Positions 15,071 through 22,783 of a stretch of 23,162 nt of DNA are shown here, in pieces (the stretch's first letter is position 1; the number at the start of each line of letters is the position of its first letter). The stretch comes from JAJTZA01 sp041744075 (GTDB taxonomy: Bacteria > Verrucomicrobiota > Verrucomicrobiia > Chthoniobacterales > Terrimicrobiaceae). The stretch lies in NCBI GenBank assembly GCA_041744075.1, contig JBGTLQ010000121.1:1-23162 (forward strand). Direction: 5' to 3'. The notes beneath the pieces were generated by a model. That model was not told where the DNA came from and did no database searches. It was given only the letters and a program-made list of their open reading frames with translations. The position numbers and the translations under genes were made by a program.

Positions 15071-16539
15071 CGACTCTCGCAGCATCCCTGAATCCCAGCC
15101 CGAATGACGCAACACTCGAAAGAATCGAGCGTTCCGCCATCGATGCGTCGGCCCGGCTTCCGGTGCTCCTGTTTTTTGGCACGGCCATTTTCTGGTTGTT
15201 GATCGGTTCCCTGCTGGCTCTCGTGGCTGCCTTCAAAATGAATATTCCCGGCCTCATGGACAACGAGGCTTGGCTCACGTTTGGCCGGGTTCGCCCCGCT
15301 CACTTAAACACGGTGGTGTTTGGATGGGCATCAGCGGCTGGCATTGGTGTTGGTCTCTGGCTCATGGCCCGTCTCTGCCGGGTGGCAATGATGCACACAA
15401 GCCTTCTCATCGTGGCCGCAATCTTTTGGAATCTCGGGGTGTTGGTAGGAACTCTTGGGATTCTGGCTGGTGATAGTCGCTCGATCGAGTGGTTGGAATT
15501 TCCTGGTTACGCAACTCCAATCCTTTTTATTGCCTACGCTTTCATTGGCATCTGGGGAATAATCATGTTCCGCTTCCGCAAACCCGGCCATGTTTACGTC
15601 TCTCAGTGGTATTTGCTGGCAGCCTTCCTCTGGTTCCCATGGCTCTACGCCACCGTAAATATTCTTCTGATCTGGCAGCCCATTCTCGGCTCAGCCCAAG
15701 GAGCTGTGAACTGGTGGTTCGCTCACAATGTCCTTGGTCTGTGGTTCACCCCGATTGGCTTGGCAAGCGCCTACTACATGATCCCCAAGGTCATCGGGCG
15801 CCCGATTCACTCCTATTACCTCAGCATTCTCGGATTTTGGTCGTTGGCCCTTTTCTACAGCTGGAATGGCATGCACCATCTTATCGGTGGTCCCTTCCCC
15901 GCTTGGATGATCAGCGCCAGCGTGGTCGCCAGCGTCATGATGTTTGTGCCCGTTATCACCGTGGCCATCAATCACCACATGACCATGCAAGGTCACTTCG
16001 GTGCTCTCCAATGGAGCCCAACCCTTCGCTTCACAGTTTTTGGTGCCATGAGCTACACGATCGTGAGCTTTCAAGGCAGCTTGATGGCGATCCCCACGCT
16101 GAACCAGATAACCCACTTCACGCATTACACTATTGGTCATTCCCACCTCGGACTGTATGCGTTTTTTACTATGATGATGTTTGGTGCGATGTACTATATT
16201 ATTCCTCGCCTCGTGGGTTGGGAATGGCCTTCCGCCAATCTGATCCGTTGGCACTTCTGGTTGGCTGCCATTGGAATACTCATCATGGTTGGAGCCCTGA
16301 CTTTTGGCGGCATCATCCAAGGGCTTGCACTTTATGACCCGGCTGTGAATTTTATGAACTCCTTATTCTTTGCCTCGCCTTGGCTCTGGGTACGAAGTTT
16401 TTCCGGTCTCCTTCTCACGGCAGCCCATGTGATTTTTGCGGTCCATTTTGTCATGATGCTTCTGCATTTGGGTGACAAACGTGCAGAACCCACACTTTTT
16501 GCCCGTCCAATCCCTGAGGAGGAAACGATCACCGCATGA
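15067..16539 (+). CDS. ccoN: cbb3-type cytochrome c oxidase catalytic subunit I
   Basis: A 490-residue heme-copper oxidase subunit with about twelve membrane helices. Ligand residues are all in place: H79 (RPAHLN) and H360 for the low-spin heme b, H220 (WWFAHN), H270 and H271 (GMHHLIGG) for CuB, and H358 (GHSHLG) for the high-spin heme b3. Y264 in FYSWNGMHH is at the position of the crosslinked tyrosine, which in C-type oxidases lies on this helix. These features separate it from A-type subunit I. The reaction is reduction of oxygen to water with electrons from cytochrome c, coupled to proton pumping. It starts at an ATGA overlap with ccoS and ends at an ATGA overlap with ccoO. Confidence 0.95.
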   Translation: MTTLAASLNPSPNDATLERIERSAIDASARLPVLLFFGTAIFWLLIGSLLALVAAFKMNIPGLMDNEAWLTFGRVRPAHLNTVVFGWASAAGIGVGLWLMARLCRVAMMHTSLLIVAAIFWNLGVLVGTLGILAGDSRSIEWLEFPGYATPILFIAYAFIGIWGIIMFRFRKPGHVYVSQWYLLAAFLWFPWLYATVNILLIWQPILGSAQGAVNWWFAHNVLGLWFTPIGLASAYYMIPKVIGRPIHSYYLSILGFWSLALFYSWNGMHHLIGGPFPAWMISASVVASVMMFVPVITVAINHHMTMQGHFGALQWSPTLRFTVFGAMSYTIVSFQGSLMAIPTLNQITHFTHYTIGHSHLGLYAFFTMMMFGAMYYIIPRLVGWEWPSANLIRWHFWLAAIGILIMVGALTFGGIIQGLALYDPAVNFMNSLFFASPWLWVRSFSGLLLTAAHVIFAVHFVMMLLHLGDKRAEPTLFARPIPEEETITA

Positions 16540-17162
16540 ACCGGATGCCCCTACTTTTTCTAGGAATCTTCCTGACCTTCGCGAGCGCTTGGGCTGGGTT
16601 GGTTGCCTATCCTTACCTCAAGTTGGGAAACCTGCTGCCTATCACCAGCGAAGAAACCGGCGAGTTGGCACCGCCCGCGCTTTCAGGACTGGCAGACGCA
16701 GGACAGGACGTTTACGCATCCAATGGCTGCCTGTATTGTCACAGCCAACAGGTTCGTCCGGCCTACCTCTCCACAGACATTGCCAAAGGCCTCGGGCCTC
16801 GTCGGACAGTGGCCAGAGACTACATTCGGTCAAGGCCCGCGTTTTTAGGAACGATGCGCACCGGACCTGATTTGACCAATGTCGGTCTGCGCTACAGCGC
16901 CGAATGGCAACACCGTCACCTCTACGAACCCACCGAGGTCTCCAAAGGCTCGATCATGCCAGCTTTCCGCTACCTTTACCGCCTGCAGAAAATCGAAGGA
17001 GCACCCAGCGCTGATGCTCTTAAGGATCTGACGGGGCCCCATGCTCCCAAGCTCGGGTATGAAGTTGTGCCAACCGAAGACGCCAAAGCCCTCGTGGCCT
17101 ATCTTCTGTCTTTGAAACGCGATTACCCTCTCCCGGAGGCTCCCGAGGAATCGCTTGAATAA
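16536..17162 (+). CDS. ccoO: cbb3-type cytochrome c oxidase subunit II, monoheme
   Basis: A 208-residue protein with an N-terminal anchor (LLFLGIFLTFASAWAGLVAY) and one heme c site, CLYCHSQQVRP (C65, C68, H69), which is the diagnostic CcoO sequence. RTGPDLTNVGLRYSAEWQHR and GSIMPAFRYL match the remainder of the family, and the methionine in GSIMPAF is the expected axial ligand. It passes electrons to the CcoN low-spin heme on the periplasmic side. Length is close to the family norm. It overlaps ccoN at ATGA. The gap to the next gene (20 bases) is the largest inside the oxidase part of the operon. Confidence 0.94.
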   Translation: MNRMPLLFLGIFLTFASAWAGLVAYPYLKLGNLLPITSEETGELAPPALSGLADAGQDVYASNGCLYCHSQQVRPAYLSTDIAKGLGPRRTVARDYIRSRPAFLGTMRTGPDLTNVGLRYSAEWQHRHLYEPTEVSKGSIMPAFRYLYRLQKIEGAPSADALKDLTGPHAPKLGYEVVPTEDAKALVAYLLSLKRDYPLPEAPEESLE

Positions 17163-17182
17163 CCAGCCGCCTTTTTGAACTG

Positions 17183-17956
17183 ATGTCCCAGGATCCCAAC
17201 ATTCCAGAGTCCGAAGAATTTCGCGAGACCGAGCTCTCCAGCGAAATGAACGTTGCCAAAGTGCATGGCTCGATCATGCGCGAACGGGCTGACCCCCGAG
17301 ATGGTTACGAACCCATTTCTCTCTGGCTGATTACGTTCTCGTTCGCTCTTGTGTTTTGGGCCGGCATGTATCTCGTTAGCAACAGCGGCGGCTTCAGCTC
17401 AGAGGTTTTTAATACGAACCTTGTCGCGTGGGATGGTTCCGGTGCGGCCGTGGACAAAGGCCCTCCTGACCCCATGGTCGTTGGAAAAAGGGTTTACACT
17501 CAATACTGTGTTGTGTGTCACCAAACCACCGGACTTGGTGTCGCCGGCCAATTTCCCCCCCTCGTTGACAGCGAGTGGGTCCTCTCCCAAGACTGGCATG
17601 GCGACAATCACTTGGCTAAAGTTGTTCTTCATGGATTGCAGGGACCCATCAGCGTCAAGGGTGCCCCCTACAATAATGCCATGGCCCCATGGGGAGGCGT
17701 GCTCAAAGATGAACAGATTGCTTCTGTGCTGACCTACATCCGCAACGAATGGGGCAATGCCGCACCACCGATCACGGCCGAATTTGTGGCCTCCGTGCGC
17801 GAACAGACCGCAGATCGAAAAGAAGCATGGACACAAAAAGAGTTGCAAGCTGTGCCACGCACGCTGATTGATTCGTCGGCTCCGCCCGCTGCCGAAGAAC
17901 CCTCCGCAGCAGACCCTGCCGCGACACCCCCACCGCCAGCGGCCACCGGAGCCTGA
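17183..17956 (+). CDS. Membrane-anchored monoheme cytochrome c in the ccoP position
   Basis: A 257-residue protein. A soluble N-terminal region of about 45 residues precedes one membrane helix (SLWLITFSFALVFWAGMYLV). It is followed by a class I cytochrome c domain with a single CVVCHQ motif (C109, C112, H113) and a NNAMAPWG segment giving the likely axial methionine. The tail is rich in Pro and Ala. The place after ccoO is normally held by CcoP, which has two hemes; this protein has one and is shorter, so it may act as a reduced CcoP-like subunit. Because ctaC follows after seven bases, it could equally be the electron donor to the A-type oxidase. Both roles are inferences. Confidence 0.85.
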   Translation: MSQDPNIPESEEFRETELSSEMNVAKVHGSIMRERADPRDGYEPISLWLITFSFALVFWAGMYLVSNSGGFSSEVFNTNLVAWDGSGAAVDKGPPDPMVVGKRVYTQYCVVCHQTTGLGVAGQFPPLVDSEWVLSQDWHGDNHLAKVVLHGLQGPISVKGAPYNNAMAPWGGVLKDEQIASVLTYIRNEWGNAAPPITAEFVASVREQTADRKEAWTQKELQAVPRTLIDSSAPPAAEEPSAADPAATPPPPAATGA

Positions 17957-17963
17957 TCGACCC

Positions 17964-18878
17964 ATGAAAGGAACTTCCACATTTTCCAAAATCCTTTTCT
18001 GCGCTCTCAGCGTGGTGATGCTTCCGTTTGCTCTGACGACCTCGTTTGCGCAGGATGCCGTTCCGAACCTCTACTGGGCTCCTGAAAACGTGACCGTGGG
18101 AGGAAGACAAATTGACGTGCTCCTAAATGTCATTTTCTGGCTCACCTTCGCCGTCTTTGTGGCCACCCAAGTGGTTTACATCTATTATCTTATCAAGTAC
18201 CGCCGCCGCCCCGGCGTCAAAGCCCACTACAGCCACGGCAACAATTTTCTGGAAATCATTTGGACATCGATTCCAACTGTCATTTTCCTGGTCTTGGCCA
18301 TCGTGAGCAATCGGGTCTGGTTTGATATTCACTCAGACCCACCCGTTGATGCCCTCAAGGTGAACATCTCCAGCTACCAATATGGCTGGGATATGCGATA
18401 CGCCGGTGCGGACGGTCAGCTGGGCCGTATCGATGTGGATCAAATCAGCCTCGAGAACAAGTTTGGGCTCGACAAGGCCGATGAGGCCGCCGCTGACGAT
18501 TTCACAGCCATGGAACTCGTGATTCCTGCAAACCGCCCGGTTCATATTTACCTGAATGCACGGGACGTGATCCATTCTTTCTACGTCCCACAATTCCGAC
18601 TCTACCAAGATGCCGTGCCAGGGAGAACAATCACCTGGGTCTGGTTTGAGGTCATTCGCCCTGGAAATTTTGAATTGGCGTGCAGTCAACTGTGTGGGGT
18701 TGGTCACTACAACATGAAAGCCCCGATTCGTGTGCTGCCACCGGAAGAATTCGACAAATGGTATGCGGAAAAATCTCAAGCAGCACTTGAAGCCAAAGCC
18801 GGCCCTCCAGGCGTAACACCTACCGTAGCCGTTCTGGCAGAAGCGCCGAGCAGCCCGGAATCCCAAGCCAACCCTTGA
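17964..18878 (+). CDS. ctaC: Cytochrome c oxidase subunit II (CuA)
   Basis: The start was set at ATG 17964, seven bases after the cytochrome gene; the longer frame from 17868 overlaps that gene in a Pro/Arg-rich shadow. The 304-residue product has a signal peptide (ILFCALSVVMLPFALTTSFAQ) and two membrane helices, around LLNVIFWLTFAVFVATQVVY and IIWTSIPTVIFLVLAIVSN. A periplasmic cupredoxin domain follows. CuA ligands are visible: H204 (VIHSFYVPQF), C240 and C244 (ACSQLCGVGHYNM), H248 and M251. The residue between the cysteines that is often Glu is Gln242 here. There is no C-terminal cytochrome c domain, so the enzyme is aa3-like rather than caa3. The C-terminus is a Pro/Ala-rich tail. It receives electrons from a cytochrome c or ACIII. 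Confidence 0.94.
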   Translation: MKGTSTFSKILFCALSVVMLPFALTTSFAQDAVPNLYWAPENVTVGGRQIDVLLNVIFWLTFAVFVATQVVYIYYLIKYRRRPGVKAHYSHGNNFLEIIWTSIPTVIFLVLAIVSNRVWFDIHSDPPVDALKVNISSYQYGWDMRYAGADGQLGRIDVDQISLENKFGLDKADEAAADDFTAMELVIPANRPVHIYLNARDVIHSFYVPQFRLYQDAVPGRTITWVWFEVIRPGNFELACSQLCGVGHYNMKAPIRVLPPEEFDKWYAEKSQAALEAKAGPPGVTPTVAVLAEAPSSPESQANP

Positions 18879-18890
18879 GTTATTGATCCC

Positions 18891-20651
18891 ATGAGTGCAA
18901 CCACCACTGAAGTCATCCCTCACGATCCTTCCCACGATCATCCCAAAGAGGGCTTCATTCGCAAATATTTGTGGACCTACGACCACAAAATGATTGGCCT
19001 GCAATATTTGTGGACGGCCCTGTTCTTTTTGTTCCTTGGTGGTGGGTTGGCGCTGCTGGTGAGGTATCAACTGGCTTGGCCGAATACGCCTGTTCCTCTT
19101 ATTGGATGGATGCTTCCGGCGACGGTCGCAGCCGATGGGGCAATCATTCCCGGTGGTTACAACATGTTGGTCACCATGCACGCCACGGTCATGGTCTTTT
19201 TTGTGGTGATGCCCCTTCTGATTGGAGCTTTTGGCAACTACCTGATCCCTCTTCAAATCGGGGCCGGGGATATGGCCTTTCCCTTGCTTAATGAGCTGAG
19301 CTATTGGCTCTATGTGGTTTCAGGTTTTGTCCTCCTGGCAGCCTTTGTTGTGCCGGGCGGAGCACCGGGAACCGGATGGACGGCCTATGCGCCACTAAGT
19401 GCGGAGGCGGCCTACAATGGAACCCGAATAGGTCAGAGTCTATGGGGCATTGCGATTTTTATTAATGGTTTGTCATCGATTGCGGGTGCCACCAACTACA
19501 TCACCACCATCGTGAATATGCGTTGCCCTGGCATGTCGATGTTTCGGATGCCGCTCACCGTGTGGTCGCTCTTTATCACCGCCATTCTCCTGGTGCTCGC
19601 GGTGCCCGTATTGTCCGCAGCGGCCGCCATGCTTTTCGCTGATCTGAATCTTGGCACAAGCTTCTTCAAGCCTGCGGGAGGTGGCCAACCCCTGCTCTGG
19701 CAGCACCTTTTCTGGTTCTTCGGCCACCCGGAGGTGTATATCATGATCCTGCCTGCAATGGGGCTTGCTTCAGAAATTATCAGCACTTTCTCGCGCAAAC
19801 CCATCTTCGGTTACAAAGCTATGGTTTGGGCGATGATCGCCATTGGGTTCCTCGGGTTTGTGGTTTGGGGCCATCACATGTTTGTGAGTGGAATGAACCT
19901 TACCCTCAGCGCCGCCTTCTCGATCTCCACGATGTTTATCGCCGTGCCTTCCGCCATCAAAACCTTTAACTGGATGGGAACGGTCTGGCGCGGCTCCATC
20001 GAGTTCACAACAGCCATGTGTTTTGCTCTCGCCTTTGTTTCGATGTTTGTGATCGGCGGGCTCAGCGGAATTTTCATGGCCTCCACCCCCGTGGATCTCT
20101 TTGTTCACCACACCTACTTTATCGTTGCCCACATCCATTACGTCCTGTTCGGCGGAAGCCTCTTCGCGGTCTTCGGTGGCATTTACTTTTGGTTCCCCAA
20201 AATGTTTGGGCGCATGCTCGATGAAACCCTCGGCAAGGTTCACTTCTTCGTCACATTCGTGTTCTTCAACCTCGCCTTTTTCCCCATGCACAACCTCGGG
20301 CTTGGAGGAATGATGCGCCGGATCTCCGATCCTCCGATTTACGAGCACCTCAGGCAACTTCAACCCCTGAACCAACTCTCAACCATTGGTGCCATCGGCC
20401 TCGGATTTGCCACCTTCATTTTCGTTTGGAACATGGTGAAATCCCTCGCCAAAGCCCCGGATGCCCCCGCCAACCCCTGGCATTCCAACACCTTGGAATG
20501 GACCGTTCCATCACCTCCCGGACACGGCAACTTCCCGACAACACCCCGGGTGTTCCATGGCGCTTACGAATACAGCGTCCCAGGAATGGATAAAGACTAC
20601 TTGCCCCAAACGGAAGAAGCTCCGGCTCACGTCCGCTTGGATTCGCACTAG
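18891..20651 (+). CDS. ctaD: Cytochrome c oxidase subunit I, A-type heme-copper oxidase
   Basis: A 586-residue protein with about twelve membrane helices. Ligands: H97 (MHATVMVFF) and H416 for the low-spin heme; H279 (FGHPEVY), H328 and H329 (WGHHMF) for CuB; H414 (VAHIHYVLFGG) for the high-spin heme. Y283 is the crosslinked tyrosine. D127 (GAGDMAF) and N134 are at the D-channel entrance, E281 in HPEVY is the channel-end glutamate, and K357 (SAIKTF) is the K-channel lysine, so it looks like an A1-type proton pump. It starts 12 bases after ctaC without a clear Shine-Dalgarno sequence. No subunit III or IV gene follows. The stop TAG (20649-20651) overlaps the stop of the convergent dehydrogenase gene. 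Confidence 0.96.
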   Translation: MSATTTEVIPHDPSHDHPKEGFIRKYLWTYDHKMIGLQYLWTALFFLFLGGGLALLVRYQLAWPNTPVPLIGWMLPATVAADGAIIPGGYNMLVTMHATVMVFFVVMPLLIGAFGNYLIPLQIGAGDMAFPLLNELSYWLYVVSGFVLLAAFVVPGGAPGTGWTAYAPLSAEAAYNGTRIGQSLWGIAIFINGLSSIAGATNYITTIVNMRCPGMSMFRMPLTVWSLFITAILLVLAVPVLSAAAAMLFADLNLGTSFFKPAGGGQPLLWQHLFWFFGHPEVYIMILPAMGLASEIISTFSRKPIFGYKAMVWAMIAIGFLGFVVWGHHMFVSGMNLTLSAAFSISTMFIAVPSAIKTFNWMGTVWRGSIEFTTAMCFALAFVSMFVIGGLSGIFMASTPVDLFVHHTYFIVAHIHYVLFGGSLFAVFGGIYFWFPKMFGRMLDETLGKVHFFVTFVFFNLAFFPMHNLGLGGMMRRISDPPIYEHLRQLQPLNQLSTIGAIGLGFATFIFVWNMVKSLAKAPDAPANPWHSNTLEWTVPSPPGHGNFPTTPRVFHGAYEYSVPGMDKDYLPQTEEAPAHVRLDSH

Positions 20652-21628
20652 GGATTCACCACGTTCTGAGGTGCTCCTGCTAGAAAGGCTTGAACATTTG
20701 CCACAACGCCATCCATGAGGCGTTGACGGGCCTCAACACTGGCCCAGGCGATGTGAGGAGTGATCACCGTATTCGGTGCTAAAATCAGAGGGTTATCAGG
20801 AGCAGGCGGTTCGGATGACAACACATCGGCCCCATACCCCGCGAGTTTGCCTTGCTCCAAACCATGAGCCAACGCATCCTCATCGATCAACCCTCCGCGC
20901 CCCGTGTTGATTAACCAGGCCCCGCGTTTGAGTTTGCTGATGGAGCTGGCATTAATAAGTTTGTCGGTCTCTGGCGTGAGCGGACAGTGCAAAGAAATAA
21001 CATCGGCCGTTTCCAGTAATTCCTCCAAGCTCACCCAACGAATAGGGACGTTGGATGCTTTTTGTGTTCGGGAAAACACTATCACATTCATGCCCAACGC
21101 GGAACCCACCGCTGCCACGGCCTCGCCAATGGCTCCGAACCCCACAATGCCCAGGGTCTTTCCCGACATCTCAAAAAACGGTGCAATCGTGAAGGAAAAA
21201 TCAGGGCAATCGGACCACTTTCCACTTTGCACCGCTTTGGCCGTGTCACCGATTTTCCCGGTCAGCTCAAAGAGCAGGCTGAACACCATCTGCACAGCAG
21301 ACGTGGCCGCATATCCTGGCACATTCGTGACAGGGATCCCTCGTTTTTTTGCAGCATCGAGATCAACCACATTGGTTCCTGTCGCGATCACACCGATGTA
21401 TTCCAAATTCGGCAAGGCCGCGATGGTGTCTTCTGTGACGGGTGTCTTGTTCGTCAGAAGAATTTGCGCATCCTTGGCCACTTCGGCCACCGCCGAAGCC
21501 GCCGTTCTCTCAAACACCTGAAGATCTCCAAGATCACCCAGCGGCTGCCAAGAAGGGTGGAATTCGGAGAATTCTCCAAGAGGCAGGGGGGTCAGTGTGT
21601 AACCATCAAGAACAACAATGTTTTTCAT
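20648..21628 (-). CDS. D-2-hydroxyacid dehydrogenase, glycerate dehydrogenase-like
   Basis: The start was set at ATG 21628 (MKNIVVLDGYTL), preceded by GGTGGGG; a longer frame from a TTG at 21664 is less likely. The 326-residue product has the family's N-terminal LDGYTL opening and the segment ILLTNKTPVTEDTIAALPNL. The NAD(P)-binding GFGAIG (residues 163-168) lies within TLGIVGFGAIGEAV. Catalytic residues are R244 (NTGRGGLIDE), E273 and H292 (ITPHIAWAS). It most resembles glycerate dehydrogenase/hydroxypyruvate reductase (HprA-like), which interconverts glycerate and hydroxypyruvate in the cytoplasm, but substrate cannot be fixed from sequence alone. It is convergent with ctaD, with overlapping stop codons in a CTAG palindrome. 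Confidence 0.92.
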   Translation of the reverse strand: MKNIVVLDGYTLTPLPLGEFSEFHPSWQPLGDLGDLQVFERTAASAVAEVAKDAQILLTNKTPVTEDTIAALPNLEYIGVIATGTNVVDLDAAKKRGIPVTNVPGYAATSAVQMVFSLLFELTGKIGDTAKAVQSGKWSDCPDFSFTIAPFFEMSGKTLGIVGFGAIGEAVAAVGSALGMNVIVFSRTQKASNVPIRWVSLEELLETADVISLHCPLTPETDKLINASSISKLKRGAWLINTGRGGLIDEDALAHGLEQGKLAGYGADVLSSEPPAPDNPLILAPNTVITPHIAWASVEARQRLMDGVVANVQAFLAGAPQNVVNP

Positions 21629-21690
21629 GACCCCACCATGAGAGGAGATGCGGGAAATGTCCAACCGAGGTTGGCCGAAAACTCACGAAT

Positions 21691-22038
21691 TCACGATGCA
21701 GGAATCGCGCGCAGAAGCAGGAAAACGATGATGGCAAAAATCGCGAGCAGGACAATGGTTTTTATGCGGGCGGTCTGGGCCTGACGCCCCGGGGTGCCAC
21801 GCGTGCGTTTGGCCGTTTTGCGCGCTCGTGAACGCCCGGGCGAAATGGGAGGAGCCGCTTTTTTTGCGCGCTGACGCGCCTGTTCCTCGATCAGCTCCTT
21901 CTGCTTTTCAATGACAGCCGGCAGCTTGATCAGCCTCGCCTCCAACTCTTTTTGTTTGCGGAGCAAGTCTTCTCGCTGCTTTTCGATGAGCTTTTCCTCA
22001 GCCGCGAGGCGGGAGGATTTGCGGGGTTCTCGAGCCAT
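21691..22038 (-). CDS. Small coiled-coil protein with C-terminal membrane anchor
   Basis: A protein of 115 residues from ATG 22038, which lies six bases after the stop of the upstream gene; a GTG at 22077 would add 13 residues and overlap that gene. The first 55 or so residues are a highly charged, Glu/Lys/Leu-rich helix likely to form a coiled coil (EEKLIEKQREDLLRKQKELE). A basic linker follows (SPGRSRARKTAKRTRG). The protein ends with a single hydrophobic helix (IKTIVLLAIFAIIVFLLLRA) and only a few residues after it. This is a tail-anchored layout with the coiled coil in the cytoplasm. I do not recognise the family. It pairs with the upstream gene, which has the same architecture. Confidence 0.7.
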   Translation of the reverse strand: MAREPRKSSRLAAEEKLIEKQREDLLRKQKELEARLIKLPAVIEKQKELIEEQARQRAKKAAPPISPGRSRARKTAKRTRGTPGRQAQTARIKTIVLLAIFAIIVFLLLRAIPAS

Positions 22039-22043
22039 TGGGG

Positions 22044-22667
22044 TCAGGGTTGTGGGGCCGCCGAAAGGACTGTCCACAACCAGACCAAGAGCGCAACCAA
22101 GGCGATTGCCTGCAAAGGAAGGGTGAAGGCAAAACCGCTCTTCAGCCAGTAACCAAAGTCCCGTTCTTCAACGGGCCCATACTCGGCCTCGTAGCTGCTT
22201 GCTGGGGTGGCTTCTTCCGGGGCATCCACAGCGATTTTTGCTTGAGCCTTGGAATAGTCGGCTCGCGCGTCTTCCACGGCGCTAATGGCCTTGCTCAGTT
22301 CCTTAGGCAGTTCATTGGCACCCCATAGCTTGGGATTGATGGAATCGATGTAGCGCAGATGTTGGGTGAACGAATTGTGGATCGCATGGAGTTGCTCGAT
22401 GCGTTTTTGCGCTTCCTCCGATTCCCGTTGTACCGTTCCGAGAGATCGGGTCAATTTGTCGAGCATCTCGGCTCTCCCATTTTCCAATTCTTCCTGCCGC
22501 CGCTTGAGTTCCTCGAGCCGCACTTTCTGCTTCTCGATGTCTTCCAACTGACGCTTCAGCTTCTCAAGCTCGGTATTGGCTTTCTGAACTTCTTCCCCTA
22601 GATCCTCAGGGGAAGATTCATCAAGTTCAAGATAAGGGTCCGGGACTTGGGTGGGTTCAGCAGGCAT
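22044..22667 (-). CDS. Coiled-coil protein with C-terminal membrane anchor
   Basis: A 207-residue protein starting MPAEPTQVPDPYLEL. Residues 25-95 or so are a long charged helix (EEVQKANTELEKLKRQLEDI and LEELKRRQEELENGRAEMLD) with heptad-like spacing, followed by a shorter helical region and an acidic linker. The C-terminus is a single membrane helix (FTLPLQAIALVALLVWLWTVL) ending AAPQP. No signal peptide is present, so the coiled coil should face the cytoplasm. The family is not recognised. It is the first gene of a two-gene minus-strand unit with the smaller tail-anchored coiled-coil protein, and is divergent from the NUDIX gene. A joint scaffold or complex is inferred from the shared design. 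Confidence 0.75.
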   Translation of the reverse strand: MPAEPTQVPDPYLELDESSPEDLGEEVQKANTELEKLKRQLEDIEKQKVRLEELKRRQEELENGRAEMLDKLTRSLGTVQRESEEAQKRIEQLHAIHNSFTQHLRYIDSINPKLWGANELPKELSKAISAVEDARADYSKAQAKIAVDAPEEATPASSYEAEYGPVEERDFGYWLKSGFAFTLPLQAIALVALLVWLWTVLSAAPQP

Positions 22668-22783
22668 ACGGGAAAAAATCGTGATTGGTTATCTGTCCTC
22701 ATATACCAAATTGCAAAAAAAACCAGTTTATTTGCTGGGTTCCTTCTTGGCGGAGGTCAGCAGGGACGGCATGATCGGCCCCC

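Noticed and set aside
17868..17963. Extended N-terminus of CtaC (32 extra residues)
   Set aside because: The extension is a Pro/Arg-rich shadow of the cytochrome gene's C-terminus. The ATG at 17964 places a normal signal peptide at the N-terminus.
22715..22738. Hairpin CCAG...CTGG followed by eight T on the minus strand, terminator-like
   Set aside because: The stem is only four clean base pairs and the element lies upstream of the minus-strand genes rather than after any gene. It is better regarded as part of an AT-rich divergent promoter region.
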